DNA of 64,000 bases from Hyphomicrobiaceae bacterium (lineage in GTDB: Bacteria > Pseudomonadota > Alphaproteobacteria > Rhizobiales > Hyphomicrobiaceae), in NCBI GenBank assembly GCA_020638055.1, contig JACKJH010000001.1, forward strand, positions 806,001 through 870,000, read 5' to 3'. Below the pieces are notes generated by a model, which saw nothing but the letters and a program-made list of their open reading frames with translations, did no database searches and had not been told where the DNA came from. Position 1 is the stretch's first letter. Each line of letters begins with the position of its first letter. Position numbers and translations under genes: made by a program. Shown here in pieces: positions 8,423 through 17,590 of the stretch.

Positions 8423-9004
8423 ATGGTCAAACTCAACAAGATTTACACACGAACGGGCGATAAGGGCACGACGGGCCTGGGCACTGGTGCGCGTGTCCCA
8501 AAATACGATGTCAGGATCGCGGCCTACGGTACGGTCGATGAGACAAACGCCGTCATCGGCGTTGCTCGACTGCACATGGAAAAACCATTCCAGGCCGTTG
8601 ATGCGATGTTGATGCGGATACAAAACGACCTTTTCGACTTGGGCGCTGATCTGTGCGTGCCCGATACCGGAGAGGACCTGGGCTATGAGCCATTGCGCAT
8701 GTCGGACGAGCAGGTCTTGCGCCTTGAGCACGAGATCGACACGCTCAACGCCGAGCTTGAGCCGCTAAAGTCCTTCGTTCTGCCCGGCGGCACGGCCGCC
8801 GCCGCACATCTGCACATCGCAAGAACCGTTTCGCGGCGCGCTGAGCGGCTGATGACGGAGCTTGCGGCAGATCAGTCTGAACCGGTCAGTGCGGCGGCGC
8901 TGAAATATATCAACCGCCTATCGGATTTTCTTTTCGTCGCAAGCCGTTACGTGAACGATCGTGGCGAGCGGGACGTGCTTTGGGTGCCGGGAAAAAATCG
9001 CTAG
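8423..9004 (+). CDS. cob(I)alamin adenosyltransferase, PduO type
   Basis: This enzyme transfers adenosyl from ATP to cob(I)alamin, making coenzyme B12 for enzymes such as methylmalonyl-CoA mutase. The 193 residues start with KIYTRTGDKGTTGL, the ATP-binding motif of the PduO/MMAB family. The second conserved block is at AHLHIARTVSRRAER, and the C-terminus contains INRLSDFLFVASRY. The family is also written as cobO or pduO in annotations; sequence places it in the PduO type. Its TAG stop at 9002-9004 is part of a family B repeat. Confidence 0.93.
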   Translation: MVKLNKIYTRTGDKGTTGLGTGARVPKYDVRIAAYGTVDETNAVIGVARLHMEKPFQAVDAMLMRIQNDLFDLGADLCVPDTGEDLGYEPLRMSDEQVLRLEHEIDTLNAELEPLKSFVLPGGTAAAAHLHIARTVSRRAERLMTELAADQSEPVSAAALKYINRLSDFLFVASRYVNDRGERDVLWVPGKNR

Positions 9005-9301
9005 AGCACCGATCCGATGGAATCGTGTCGGCGCTCTAGCTTCTTGTTTGGTCGCATTTTCTGCGACGAACCGGTGTCCACTTCGTCGGAAAATGCTCCA
9101 GAGCGCTTTTCGATCCGATGGAATCGAACCGGCGCTCTAGCTTTTTGTTTGATCGCATTTTCTTCGACGAACCGGCGTCCACTTCGTCGGAAAATGCTCC
9201 AGAGCGCTTTTCGATCCGATGGAATCGAACCGGCGCTCTAGCTTTTTGTTTGATCGCATTTTCTGCGACGAACCGGTATCCACTTCGTCGGAAAATGCTC
9301 T
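9002..9301. repeat. three tandem family B bipartite palindromic repeats
   Basis: There are three head-to-tail units of about 101 bp (9002-9098, 9100-9199, 9201-9301). Each has a first hairpin with arms GAGCGC and GCGCTC around a GATCCGATGGAATCG core. The second hairpin pairs GCATTTTC with GAAAATGC and inside that CGACGAA with TTCGTCG, around an 11-nt loop CCGGTRTCCAC. Units 2 and 3 are nearly identical, so the duplication looks recent. The array begins at the stop codon of the upstream gene. Confidence 0.9.
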
Positions 9302-9424
9302 GGCCTCATTTGGCTCGTAGCGCATGGAGGGCGTGTGCTGCTGGACCAACCGGCCGCTCCCGTGGCATTGAAGTCTATAACCGGTCCCACCTCACCCTTT
9401 CCAACAGCAAATAGGTTCGCGCCC

Positions 9425-10117
9425 GTGTTTGTGCCGCTGCAGGACGACAATCCCCTCAAGTATGTTCATCGTCAGTACGTTACCTTTACCTTGATTGGCC
9501 TCAACGTGGCGATCTTCCTGGCGACCATGGCGGAGGGCGGCCGGGAAGCGCTGATGGCCAGTTTCGCCGTTGTGCCAGGCGAACTTTTCGGTTTCGGATA
9601 TGGGCCGGTTCAGTCTGTGGGATTTTCGGAAAACCTGACGCTCATAAGCTACATGTTTTTTCATGGCGATCCGCTGCATCTGGCGGGCAATATGCTGTTC
9701 TTGTGGGTTTTCGGGGATAACGTGGAAGATGCGATGGGGCACATTCGGTTCATCGCCTTCTACCTGTTGTGCGGCATATTCGCCGGGTTGACGCACGCCT
9801 GGATCACGCCTGATTCGGAGGTGCCTTTGATTGGCGCAAGCGGGGCTGTGGCGGGCGTTATTGCCGCCTACCTGATGCTGCACCCCAGGGTGCGCGTGTG
9901 GGTATTGGCGTTCAAGGTGCTGCCGTTGCGAGTCAGTGCGGCGGTAGTGCTAGGTATTTGGATTATAACGCAAATTGTTATGGTTCTGGTGCCAAGCATG
10001 GGGCCGGTGGCGTGGTGGGCGCACATTGGTGGCCTGGTGGCGGGGGCGGTGCTCGTGCCGTTTTTCAAGCGGCCAGACGTGCCGCTATTTGACCGCGGCC
10101 TGCCTGCGGCGCGCTGA
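9425..10117 (+). CDS. rhomboid family intramembrane serine protease
   Basis: This is a predicted membrane protease that cuts transmembrane substrates within the bilayer. Several hydrophobic helices are visible. The catalytic serine is in LIGASGAVAGV, the histidine in WWAHIGGLVAGAV, and HGDPLHLAGNMLFLWVFGD is the conserved loop-1 and helix-2 region. I use GTG 9425, just before the typical N-terminus VFVPLQDDNPL, giving 230 residues. An alternative GTG at 9335 would add 30 residues and has GGAGG very close upstream. A family B array lies immediately upstream. Confidence 0.9.
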   Translation: MFVPLQDDNPLKYVHRQYVTFTLIGLNVAIFLATMAEGGREALMASFAVVPGELFGFGYGPVQSVGFSENLTLISYMFFHGDPLHLAGNMLFLWVFGDNVEDAMGHIRFIAFYLLCGIFAGLTHAWITPDSEVPLIGASGAVAGVIAAYLMLHPRVRVWVLAFKVLPLRVSAAVVLGIWIITQIVMVLVPSMGPVAWWAHIGGLVAGAVLVPFFKRPDVPLFDRGLPAAR

Positions 10118-10487
10118 TGAGCCGGCTATGCACACGGGGTGTGCTTCGGGCACAGCTTGCATAAAGTATAATCAATTTTCCCACCGTGCCGAGCGGTTCC
10201 GTCCGTCGGTCCAATTGACTCGCGACACTCCCACAAATAGGCTGCCGTTTCGCAACTGCGAACAGCATAAGCGTATCTGCGACCCGTTCGTCCAGCGGCT
10301 GACGCTTAGCCAGAGGTTTGCGGTGCACAAGGGCTGTAGATGACCACGCCCCGTGGCCTCGCGGAGGAATGTGGAGCATCTCAGTTGGTCGCACACTTCG
10401 TTCCAGCGGGGACAATGGCTTGGGGCGATGACGTGTGCATGAAAACCGACGCATGACAAAAATAAGAGGCTGGGGACCGCTGCGGAG
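10118..10487. other. intergenic region upstream of etfB
   Basis: This stretch of 370 bases has no convincing gene; open frames on both strands lack ribosome sites and family character. It contains one plausible promoter, listed separately, and presumably the leader of the etf operon. Confidence 0.5.
10215..10243 (+). promoter_or_regulatory. possible sigma-70 promoter for etfBA
   Basis: TTGACT (10215-10220) and TAGGCT (10238-10243) are separated by 17 bases. The -35 box is good and the -10 box moderate. It is about 245 bp before etfB, which would leave a long leader. Confidence 0.35.
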
Positions 10488-11243
10488 ATGAAGATACTGG
10501 TGCCGGTTAAGCGTGTGGTTGACTATAACGTCAAGATCCGCGTGAAAGCCGACGGGTCGGGCATTGAGCTCGCAAACGTCAAAATGTCCATGAATCCATT
10601 CGATGAAATTGCCGTCGAAGAAGCGGTGCGGATCAAGGAAAAGGGTGGCGCTGAAGAAGTCGTCGCCGTGTCGATAGGGGCTGCCAAGGCGCAAGAAACG
10701 TTGCGCACGGCAATGGCCATCGGGGCCGACCGGGCCATCCATGTCACCGTTGGCGATGATGTGCGGGTGGAACCTCTGGCAGTTGCCAAACTGCTCAAAG
10801 CGCTGGTGGATGAGGAAAAGCCAGACCTGGTCATCCTCGGTAAGCAGGCCATTGACGATGATTCAAACCAGACCGGGCAAATGCTGGCAGCGCTGCTGGG
10901 ATGGCCGCAGGGCACTTTTGCGTCAAAGGTTGAGCTTTCTGATGGGCAAGTCGCCGTGACGCGCGAAGTCGACGGCGGATTGGAGACGATCGGGCTGAAG
11001 TTGCCGGCCGTGATCACCACGGACCTTAGGCTGAACGAACCGCGCTATCCCACGCTTCCCAACATCATGAAGGCGAAGAAAAAGCCGCTCGATACGAAAA
11101 AGCCGGACGAACTGGGTGTCGACATTACGCCGCGGCTGGAAGTGCTGAACACCGCCGAGCCTGCCAAACGTGAAGCTGGGGTGAGGGTGGAGAGTGTTTC
11201 GGAGCTGGTCGACAAGCTCAAATCCGAAGCGGGGGTTTTATGA
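10488..11243 (+). CDS. etfB: electron transfer flavoprotein subunit beta
   Basis: EtfB and EtfA together carry electrons from acyl-CoA and other dehydrogenases to ETF-ubiquinone oxidoreductase. The protein has 251 residues. It starts MKILVPVKRVVDYNVKIRVK and contains VKMSMNPFDEIAVEEAVR and the EtfB signature region around residues 150-185 (VTREVDGGLET, PAVITTDLRLNEPRYP, LPNIMKAKKK). It is one base from etfA (TGACATG), so the two are surely co-transcribed. Confidence 0.97.
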   Translation: MKILVPVKRVVDYNVKIRVKADGSGIELANVKMSMNPFDEIAVEEAVRIKEKGGAEEVVAVSIGAAKAQETLRTAMAIGADRAIHVTVGDDVRVEPLAVAKLLKALVDEEKPDLVILGKQAIDDDSNQTGQMLAALLGWPQGTFASKVELSDGQVAVTREVDGGLETIGLKLPAVITTDLRLNEPRYPTLPNIMKAKKKPLDTKKPDELGVDITPRLEVLNTAEPAKREAGVRVESVSELVDKLKSEAGVL

Positions 11244-11244
11244 C

Positions 11245-12180
11245 ATGGCGATTTTAGTCCTCGCAGAACACGACAACGCAACGCTCAACCCTGCTACGCA
11301 CAAGGCGGTGTCTGCAGCAACGCAGATCGGCAGCGATATCCACGTGGTGGTCGCCGGTTCGGGTGCGCAGGCGGTGGCAGATCAAGCGGCGAAAATCGAT
11401 GGCGTCAGCAAGGTGCTGTTGGCAGACGGTGAGCAATTTGCTCATGGATTGGCGGAAGAGGTTGGCGCGCTCTTGGTGGAGCTCATGTCGTCCTATGACG
11501 TCCTGGTGGCGCCAGCGACGGCAAGCGGCAAAAACATCCTGCCACGTGTCGCAGCGCTCCTTGATGTCATGCAGATCTCCGACATCATTGCCGTCAAGTC
11601 GGTAGATACGTTTGAGCGGCCCATCTATGCCGGCAACGCAATTCAAACGGTGAAATCCGGTGAGGCGAAGAAAGTCATCACGGTGCGCGTGGCGGCATTC
11701 GCGGCCGCGGGCGAAGGCGGTAGCGCCACCGTGGAGAAGGTTACAGCGCCTGAGGCAGTGGGCCTTTCCACGTTCAATGGCGAGGAGCTGACGCAATCGG
11801 ATCGGCCTGATCTGGCGGCGGCACGCATCGTCATTTCCGGTGGGCGCGGGCTTCAGTCCGGCGAGAATTTCGAAAAGTTGATTGCTCCAGTCGCCGACAA
11901 GCTCGGTGCCGCGATTGGCGCATCGCGCGCTGCGGTGGATGCTGGATTCGTCCCCAACGACATGCAGGTTGGCCAGACCGGAAAGGTGGTCGCGCCGGAG
12001 CTGTACATTGCGGTCGGTATTTCAGGTGCAATTCAGCATCTGGCTGGCATGAAAGATTCAAAGGTTATCGTGGCCATCAATAAAGACGAGGAAGCGCCAA
12101 TATTCCAGATAGCAGACTATGGGCTTGTGGCAGACCTGTTTCAAGCGTTGCCAGAGTTGGCTGCCGAACTGGAAAAGTGA
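11245..12180 (+). CDS. etfA: electron transfer flavoprotein subunit alpha
   Basis: This is the FAD-binding subunit of the electron transfer flavoprotein. ATG 11245 gives 311 residues beginning MAILVLAEHDNATLNPATHK; the open frame extends upstream only inside etfB. The C-terminal FAD domain shows RIVISGGRGLQSGENF, then GASRAAVDAGF and GQTGKVVAPELYIAVGISGA followed by IQHLAGM, all typical. It sits between etfB and the 3-hydroxyacyl-CoA dehydrogenase gene, linking it to fatty acid or hydroxybutyrate oxidation. Confidence 0.97.
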   Translation: MAILVLAEHDNATLNPATHKAVSAATQIGSDIHVVVAGSGAQAVADQAAKIDGVSKVLLADGEQFAHGLAEEVGALLVELMSSYDVLVAPATASGKNILPRVAALLDVMQISDIIAVKSVDTFERPIYAGNAIQTVKSGEAKKVITVRVAAFAAAGEGGSATVEKVTAPEAVGLSTFNGEELTQSDRPDLAAARIVISGGRGLQSGENFEKLIAPVADKLGAAIGASRAAVDAGFVPNDMQVGQTGKVVAPELYIAVGISGAIQHLAGMKDSKVIVAINKDEEAPIFQIADYGLVADLFQALPELAAELEK

Positions 12181-12281
12181 GCGGTTAGAAGAAAAGAAAA
12201 AATACCTATGATCTGAGCCGGGGCAGCATCGCAGGGGCGCGCTTGCCGGCAGAGTGTCGGTCGACAGAAAGGGCCAACAAC

Positions 12282-13223
12282 ATGGACGCAGTGGTCAAGG
12301 AGCGGAAGAAAACCAAAGTGAGTGCTGGCGTGGAAAAAAAATTGCCTACGCGGATCAAAAAGGTGGGCATTATTGGCGCGGGGCAAATGGGAAACGGCAT
12401 TGCCCATGTCGTGGCGCTGGCCGGTTATGACGTAGCGCTTAACGACCTCAAGAAAGAGGCCGTGGAAAATGCCGTCAAGCTTATCGAAAAGAATATGGGA
12501 CGGCAGGTCACCAAGGGAATGATCTCGGAGGATGACCAAGGCGATGCGCTCAAGCGCATCTCATATGCACCCGACTACAAGGCGTTTGGCGATTGCGATT
12601 TGGTGATTGAAGCGGCGACCGAAGACGAAAGTGTCAAGCGCCGCATTTTTATGGACCTTTGTCCAGACCTGAAGAAAGACGCCATACTGGCAACCAACAC
12701 GTCTTCAATTTCGATCACGCGGCTTGCCTCCACAACCGATCGCCCAGAACATTTCATCGGCATGCACTTCATGAATCCGGTTCCGTTGATGGAGCTGGTT
12801 GAACTCATTCGGGGTATTGCAACCGAAGACGAGACGTTCGGTGTGGCTCGGAAGTTTGTGCAAAGCCTGGGCAAGCGCACGGCGGTTTCAGAAGATTTCC
12901 CCGCATTCATCGTCAATCGTATTCTGCTTCCGATGATCAACGAGGCCGTGTACACGCTTTATGAGGGTGTTGGCACGGTGGAATCGATCGACAAGGCCAT
13001 GAAGCTGGGCGCACACCATCCCATGGGGCCATTGGAACTGGCTGATTTCATTGGGCTGGACACCTGTCTGTCCGTGATGCAGGTGCTTTATGAAGGCCTG
13101 GCCGATTCCAAGTACCGCCCTTGTCCGCTTCTGGTGAAGTATGTCGAGGCAGGTTGGCTCGGCCGAAAAACGAAGCGCGGTTTCTATGATTACCGGGGTG
13201 AGGTTCCCGTGCCCACACGCTGA
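12282..13223 (+). CDS. hbd: 3-hydroxybutyryl-CoA dehydrogenase
   Basis: This enzyme oxidises L-3-hydroxyacyl-CoA (here probably 3-hydroxybutyryl-CoA) with NAD+. The Rossmann motif GIIGAGQMGNGIAH is near the N-terminus. NTSSISITRLAS and the catalytic segment HFIGMHFMNPVP follow, and the C-terminal domain has DFPAFIVNRILLPMINEA and GAHHPMGPLELADFIGLD. ATG 12282 with AAGGG upstream gives 313 residues, about 25 more than usual because of a lysine-rich N-terminal tail. It follows etfBA on the same strand after about 100 bp and ends at a strong terminator. Confidence 0.93.
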   Translation: MDAVVKERKKTKVSAGVEKKLPTRIKKVGIIGAGQMGNGIAHVVALAGYDVALNDLKKEAVENAVKLIEKNMGRQVTKGMISEDDQGDALKRISYAPDYKAFGDCDLVIEAATEDESVKRRIFMDLCPDLKKDAILATNTSSISITRLASTTDRPEHFIGMHFMNPVPLMELVELIRGIATEDETFGVARKFVQSLGKRTAVSEDFPAFIVNRILLPMINEAVYTLYEGVGTVESIDKAMKLGAHHPMGPLELADFIGLDTCLSVMQVLYEGLADSKYRPCPLLVKYVEAGWLGRKTKRGFYDYRGEVPVPTR

Positions 13224-13264
13224 GTGGTTGTCGGCGAACCCGGTTCCAGGTTTAAGTTTGATGA

Positions 13265-13297
13265 ACGGGCGCCTTCGTGGCGCCCGTTTGCTTTTGT
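13265..13297 (+). terminator. intrinsic terminator after hbd
   Basis: ACGGGCGCC (13265-13273) pairs perfectly with GGCGCCCGT (13279-13287) around a TTCGT loop, followed by TTGCTTTTGTC. It closes the etfB-etfA-hbd transcription unit. Confidence 0.85.
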
Positions 13298-13303
13298 CTG
13301 GAG

Positions 13304-13574
13304 ACCGTTCACGTTTCATGGAATTGGAATCCGGCTCTATGCTTTTGATTGTCGCCAAGTTTTTCACGCCGAACCGCTGCACACTTCAGCTAAACATGCT
13401 GTTTGGCCTGGAGCATGTTTTTCACGCCGAACCGCTGCACACTTCGGCTAAACATGCACTTTGGCCTGGAGCATGTTTTTCACGCCGAACCGCTGCACAC
13501 TTCGGCTAAACATGCACTTTGGCCTGGAGCATGTTTTTCACGCTGAACCGCCGCACACTTCAGCTAAACATGCT
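13304..13574. repeat. family A repeat with four tandem second hairpins, 58-bp period
   Basis: One first-hairpin segment (GTTCACGTTTCATGGAATT) is followed by four copies of the GAGCATGTTTTTCACGC hairpin. The last three begin at 13411, 13469 and 13527, spaced exactly 58 bp. The joining sequence TTTGGCCTG is conserved. Copies differ at paired positions: GCCGAA with TTCGGC in the middle two, GCTGAA with TTCAGC in the last. The long frame starting at 13461 through this array is not a gene start. Confidence 0.92.
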
Positions 13575-13616
13575 GTAATCGTGTTACCGTCTGACCGGTT
13601 CAAAAGGGGTCAGCAG

Positions 13617-14666
13617 ATGAGCTACGACCTTTATCTCATTCCACAAGTTGCTTTCGGGCCGGAAAAGTTCGCTGCCTATTTCAAGCCTCGGCCGCCATAT
13701 GCTGCGAACGAGGATGGGAACGAAGTGCGCTACTGGAACGAGGAAACCGGGGTCTATTTCACGTTTTCGCTGATACCGCCGCTGAGCGAGGCTGAAATTC
13801 GCGAAGAGGTTCAACTGGATCCTGAACTGGCCGACGACAAAAGATGGCTTGCCGAGCAGCGGTCCACGCGAGTGCTGTTCAACATGAACTACATGCGACC
13901 GCATGTGTTCGGGATCGAGGCTGAGCCGGAGGTCGCAAGTTTCATAAAAGCGTTCAAGTGTAAAATTTCAGATCCCCAAACCGATGGCATGGATCAAGGG
14001 GCGTTTTCGCGGGACGGTTTCCTCAGGGGTTGGAACGCCGGTAATCGTTTCGGTTATCAGGTCGTTTTATCGCGCAACGAGCTTCCCGTTTCGGAAGATC
14101 TACTTGCTGGGTTGCTCACAGACTTTGGCTGCTTTGCTGCGCCTTCGCAAGATATTGCCGATGTGTGGTCCTGGAACTACCGGCTTATTCAATATCAGGC
14201 CACGGTCGAGGCGAAGGGACACCATGTTTTTGCACCAAGGATCATGTGGGGTCGCGAACTCGAAAGCGAAGAGCTGATCCGGTTCGTGATCTGGCGGGCT
14301 GGCATAGCGACGATCCTTCCCGGCGAGGCCAGTCATGTGCTGGTAGGGCGCGAGGTCAAATCCAAGCGGCTAAAGGCGAGGTTCGGTTTTGGCAGGCGGG
14401 TTAAAGCGGTGGAAGAAACCTATCTGCTTGTTCGTCGTGACGACCTCATCGATGTCTTGCCTAAAATTGCGCATGTCCATGCCAACGGACGCGATTTGAT
14501 TTATTGTCCTGCCGGTAATGCGGCCTTTGATGAAGCGTTCTGGAGTGGGTTTGGCAGCTTGCGATCGACCAGCGAACCTTCAACGCTGGTTGAACTTGCA
14601 TCGCCCGACAGCGTGCTGGATGCTGACATCTTTGATGCGTTGCTCAGTCGGGTTAGGACGGAATAG
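13617..14666 (+). CDS. conserved-looking hypothetical protein, 349 aa
   Basis: I do not recognise this protein. The start is ATG 13617, with AAAAGGGG nine bases upstream and just after the tandem repeat. It has no signal peptide or membrane helix. It begins MSYDLYLIPQ, a cytosolic start, with a following segment (NEVRYWNEETGVYFTF) resembling the strand-rich N-terminus of some immunity or DUF proteins. Later regions contain WSWNYRLIQYQ and a basic stretch around residue 260 (KSKRLKARFGFGRRVKAVEE). Base and codon use look like its neighbours. It is followed 63 bp later by an SDR gene on the same strand; no functional link is evident. Confidence 0.75.
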   Translation: MSYDLYLIPQVAFGPEKFAAYFKPRPPYAANEDGNEVRYWNEETGVYFTFSLIPPLSEAEIREEVQLDPELADDKRWLAEQRSTRVLFNMNYMRPHVFGIEAEPEVASFIKAFKCKISDPQTDGMDQGAFSRDGFLRGWNAGNRFGYQVVLSRNELPVSEDLLAGLLTDFGCFAAPSQDIADVWSWNYRLIQYQATVEAKGHHVFAPRIMWGRELESEELIRFVIWRAGIATILPGEASHVLVGREVKSKRLKARFGFGRRVKAVEETYLLVRRDDLIDVLPKIAHVHANGRDLIYCPAGNAAFDEAFWSGFGSLRSTSEPSTLVELASPDSVLDADIFDALLSRVRTE

Positions 14667-14729
14667 GCAGAGCATGCGGGCTGACATCAAAGCCGCGGCA
14701 TAGATCTAATTCAATGGAGCTAAAAACTG

Positions 14730-15497
14730 GTGAGACGGAGTGAGGGGAAGGTTGCGGTTGTCACAGGTGCAGGCTCGGGCATTGGGCGCGCGGTGGCACT
14801 TGCCCTTCAGGGGGATGGTTTCAATGTATCGCTAACCGGCCGTCGGGTGAGCGAGCTTGAGGCGACAAAGGCGAATGCTGCGCCGGGTGGTGGCGACATG
14901 CTGGTAGCGGCGGCAGACGTAGCGGATCATGCAGCAGTAAAGGCACTTTTCGATGCCACGGTCGAACGATTCGGGCGCGTCGATCTGTTGTTCAATAACG
15001 CGGGTGTTTTTGCGCCGCCAGTGCCGCTTGAAGAATTGCCAGTGGAGACGTGGCGACAGATGGTCGATGTCAATTTAACGGGCGTGTTCCTGTGCTGTCA
15101 GCAGGCAATTGCGATCATGAAAAAGCAGGCGCCGCGTGGCGGAAGGATCATCAACAACGGGTCTATTTCAGCGCATTCTCCGCGACCGTTTTCAGCCGCC
15201 TATACGGCCACCAAGCACGCAATCACCGGTCTGACCAAGTCAATCGCGCTTGATGGCAGGGGTTTTGATATCGCGTGCGGGCAGATCGATATCGGCAATG
15301 CGGCAACGCAGATGACTGAACCGATGGCGCGCGGACACGGTGCCTTGCAGGCAGACCTTTCCAAGAAGGTTGAGGCGCGCATGGACGTATCCCACGTTGC
15401 CGACGCTGTGCTTTACATGGCGCGTTTACCGCTAGACACCAATGTATTGTCGATGACGGTGAAGGCGACGGAGATGCCGTTCGAGGGGCGTGGGTGA
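14730..15497 (+). CDS. SDR family NAD(P)-dependent oxidoreductase
   Basis: A classical short-chain dehydrogenase of 255 residues. The cofactor motif TGAGSGIGRA is near residue 12, NNAG near 88, the catalytic serine in NNGSISAHSPRP, and the YxxxK pair in YTATKHAITGL. The substrate cannot be inferred. The start is a GTG at 14730, with GGAGC about 11 bases upstream. It is the last plus-strand gene before a long minus-strand block. Confidence 0.9.
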   Translation: MRRSEGKVAVVTGAGSGIGRAVALALQGDGFNVSLTGRRVSELEATKANAAPGGGDMLVAAADVADHAAVKALFDATVERFGRVDLLFNNAGVFAPPVPLEELPVETWRQMVDVNLTGVFLCCQQAIAIMKKQAPRGGRIINNGSISAHSPRPFSAAYTATKHAITGLTKSIALDGRGFDIACGQIDIGNAATQMTEPMARGHGALQADLSKKVEARMDVSHVADAVLYMARLPLDTNVLSMTVKATEMPFEGRG

Positions 15498-15556
15498 AGC
15501 TGCTAGTTTGTTTGTTGCCCAGGTGATCTGGTCATTCGTCTGTTGTGCTGATCTGG

Positions 15557-17311
15557 TCAACCCGCGTTGGATGCTGCCGCTGGCTGTAGTTGCTCGCGGA
15601 GGACTTCGCGTTCCTGCTTAATGGAGCGACTGATCGATTCCTGGCTCAAACCCATGCCAACGAGTGCTGCGCGCGATAGCTGCAAACTGGCTTCGACTGT
15701 TTCTGGCACGGCGTCGGTTACGCCGGTGGTGTAGAGATGGCGTGCGTGTTCACCGTCGCGGGCGCGTGAAACAATCGTGATTTCGGGGCGTAGGGCGCGC
15801 ACCTGTTCCACCACTTCGTCAATGATCTTGGCCGACTGAACTGTGACGATGACGCTTGTCGCACCGGCGATGCCGCAGGCTTCCAAGAAGGCACGATTTG
15901 TGGCGTCGCCGAAGTAGACGTCGTGACCTTTGTGCCGGTCATTGATGACGGATGAGGCATTGTGATCAATGGCGACGTAGGGGATGTCGTGCATCTTGAA
16001 GAGGTCGCACACGACCTTGCCCATCCGTCCGTAGCCCACAACGATGGCGTGTGCTTTATGCGGATCGGGCGTGATGAGGGTTGCCGGCTCCGGTACCGGC
16101 GTGTCGGTATATCGAGCAGCGAGGTGGCGGCCAACGTAAGCCATCATGGGTATCAGTGCCATCGTGAGTGATGTGACGGTGAGTGTGAAGGAGGCCACGG
16201 TTTGGCCTACGATCCCGAGGCTGGCCGCCAGTCCCACACCGACAAAGGCGAATTCGCCACCGGGGCCAAGCAGGAGCGCAGCCTCTATGCTAACTGGTCT
16301 GGTAAGCTTGAAGACCTGCGCGATCATGACAAAAAGGATGGCTTTTCCCACGATCAAAGCCACCACGCCTGCCAGGATCCAATGCGGTTCGCGGACAACC
16401 TCTCGCACGTCGATGCTCATGCCGACGGTAAAGAAGAACATTCCAAGTAGTAGGCCCTTGAATGGCTCGGTGGTTGCCTGAACCGCGCGACGATATTCCG
16501 TGCCGGCAAGCAGAAGCCCGGCGATGAAAGCGCCGAGTGCCATCGACAAACCGGCCAAGGCCGCGATCACGCCCATCAAGATAATGACAAACAGCGTGGC
16601 GGCCATGAACAGTTCGTTGGACCTGGTGGCGGCGACAACGCGGAACAAGGGCCTGAGAAACAACCGGCCGATGAGGATGATAATGGAGACGGCGAGTGCG
16701 GCCTGAAGCATCGCGGTGCCGACATTGGTAAAAACAGAACCCTCTCCGCCTGAAGCCAGCAACGAGATGAAAATCAACAGCGGTACCACAGCAAGGTCTT
16801 GTGCAAGCAGCACCGAAAAGCTGACGCGGCCGGTGACGGTCGCGAGCCGGTCTTCACGGGAAAGCACTTCCAGAACGATGGCGGTGGATGACAATGCCAG
16901 CGATCCACCCAGGATCACCGAGACCGGTCCTGATAAACCGAACATTGAGGCGATGCCGGCAATGGCGGCACTCGTAACGGCGATCTGCAGCCCGCCCAGA
17001 CCGAAAACAAGCCGGCGCATCGTGATTAGGCGCTCAAATGAGAGTTCAAGGCCGATCAGGAAGAGGAGGAAGACGATACCCAGTTCGGCGATACCAGCCA
17101 CGTTCTTGGCATCGGTCACCGTCAACCAGTACAGCGGTGGGATCTCGGTTACGTAGGACCCAAGGCCAAGTGGACCCAACACTGCACCAGCGCCGAGATA
17201 ACCAACGACTGGGCTTAGCCCCCATCTGGTCAGCAACGGAACGACCATGCCCGCAGTACCAAGCACGACCAGGGCATCACTGTAGGCTGGTATATTGATT
17301 GCGGCGGCCAT
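15557..17311 (-). CDS. Kef-type cation:proton antiporter (CPA2) with NAD-binding domain
   Basis: This is a predicted inner-membrane potassium or sodium/proton antiporter of 584 residues. The first 390 residues are about 12 hydrophobic helices with family motifs GLELSFERL and LGGSLALSSTAIVLEVL, plus LLAQDLAVVPLLI. A cytoplasmic TrkA-N domain follows from about 415 (HAIVVGYGRMGKVVCDLF, then YVAIDHNASSV and VYFGDATNRAFL), which binds nucleotide and gates transport. The arrangement is that of KefB/KefC and of YbaL-like proteins; I cannot choose between them. No KefF/KefG partner gene is adjacent. Confidence 0.9.
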   Translation of the reverse strand: MAAAINIPAYSDALVVLGTAGMVVPLLTRWGLSPVVGYLGAGAVLGPLGLGSYVTEIPPLYWLTVTDAKNVAGIAELGIVFLLFLIGLELSFERLITMRRLVFGLGGLQIAVTSAAIAGIASMFGLSGPVSVILGGSLALSSTAIVLEVLSREDRLATVTGRVSFSVLLAQDLAVVPLLIFISLLASGGEGSVFTNVGTAMLQAALAVSIIILIGRLFLRPLFRVVAATRSNELFMAATLFVIILMGVIAALAGLSMALGAFIAGLLLAGTEYRRAVQATTEPFKGLLLGMFFFTVGMSIDVREVVREPHWILAGVVALIVGKAILFVMIAQVFKLTRPVSIEAALLLGPGGEFAFVGVGLAASLGIVGQTVASFTLTVTSLTMALIPMMAYVGRHLAARYTDTPVPEPATLITPDPHKAHAIVVGYGRMGKVVCDLFKMHDIPYVAIDHNASSVINDRHKGHDVYFGDATNRAFLEACGIAGATSVIVTVQSAKIIDEVVEQVRALRPEITIVSRARDGEHARHLYTTGVTDAVPETVEASLQLSRAALVGMGLSQESISRSIKQEREVLREQLQPAAASNAG

Positions 17312-17590
17312 TCGATACGTCTTTGAATTTGGTTCTTGTACTGGTTCGTGGCGAGATTTCGTGGCGCACTTGAATTGGGCGCAAATTGGCTATGCGATGG
17401 TGACGATCATTACTGCAAACAGTTAATCAATTTGAGCCGACGTTCCGAACGTGTTTCGACGCCAAACGTCTTTGCTATTGTTTATATGTAGTTGGGGTAT
17501 GGCTTGCTTAAGAGGCGGCGCGTGCAGATGAATACGTGCTATGGCAGCAGCGCCACAGATTGCGGCTGGCGCCTGCTTGTCGGCTCAGTT

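Noticed and set aside
10065..10742. Minus-strand open frame of 225 aa across the rhomboid end and etfB start
   Set aside because: It overlaps two clear genes and has no family resemblance or start signal.
13411..13574. Regularly spaced repeats resembling a CRISPR array
   Set aside because: The units and the sequences between them are both constant, the spacers are not unique, and no cas genes are near. It is a tandem family A repeat.
13461..13616. N-terminal extension of the 349-aa protein through the repeats
   Set aside because: The extra residues are a translation of the 58-bp repeat. ATG 13617 has a clear ribosome site.
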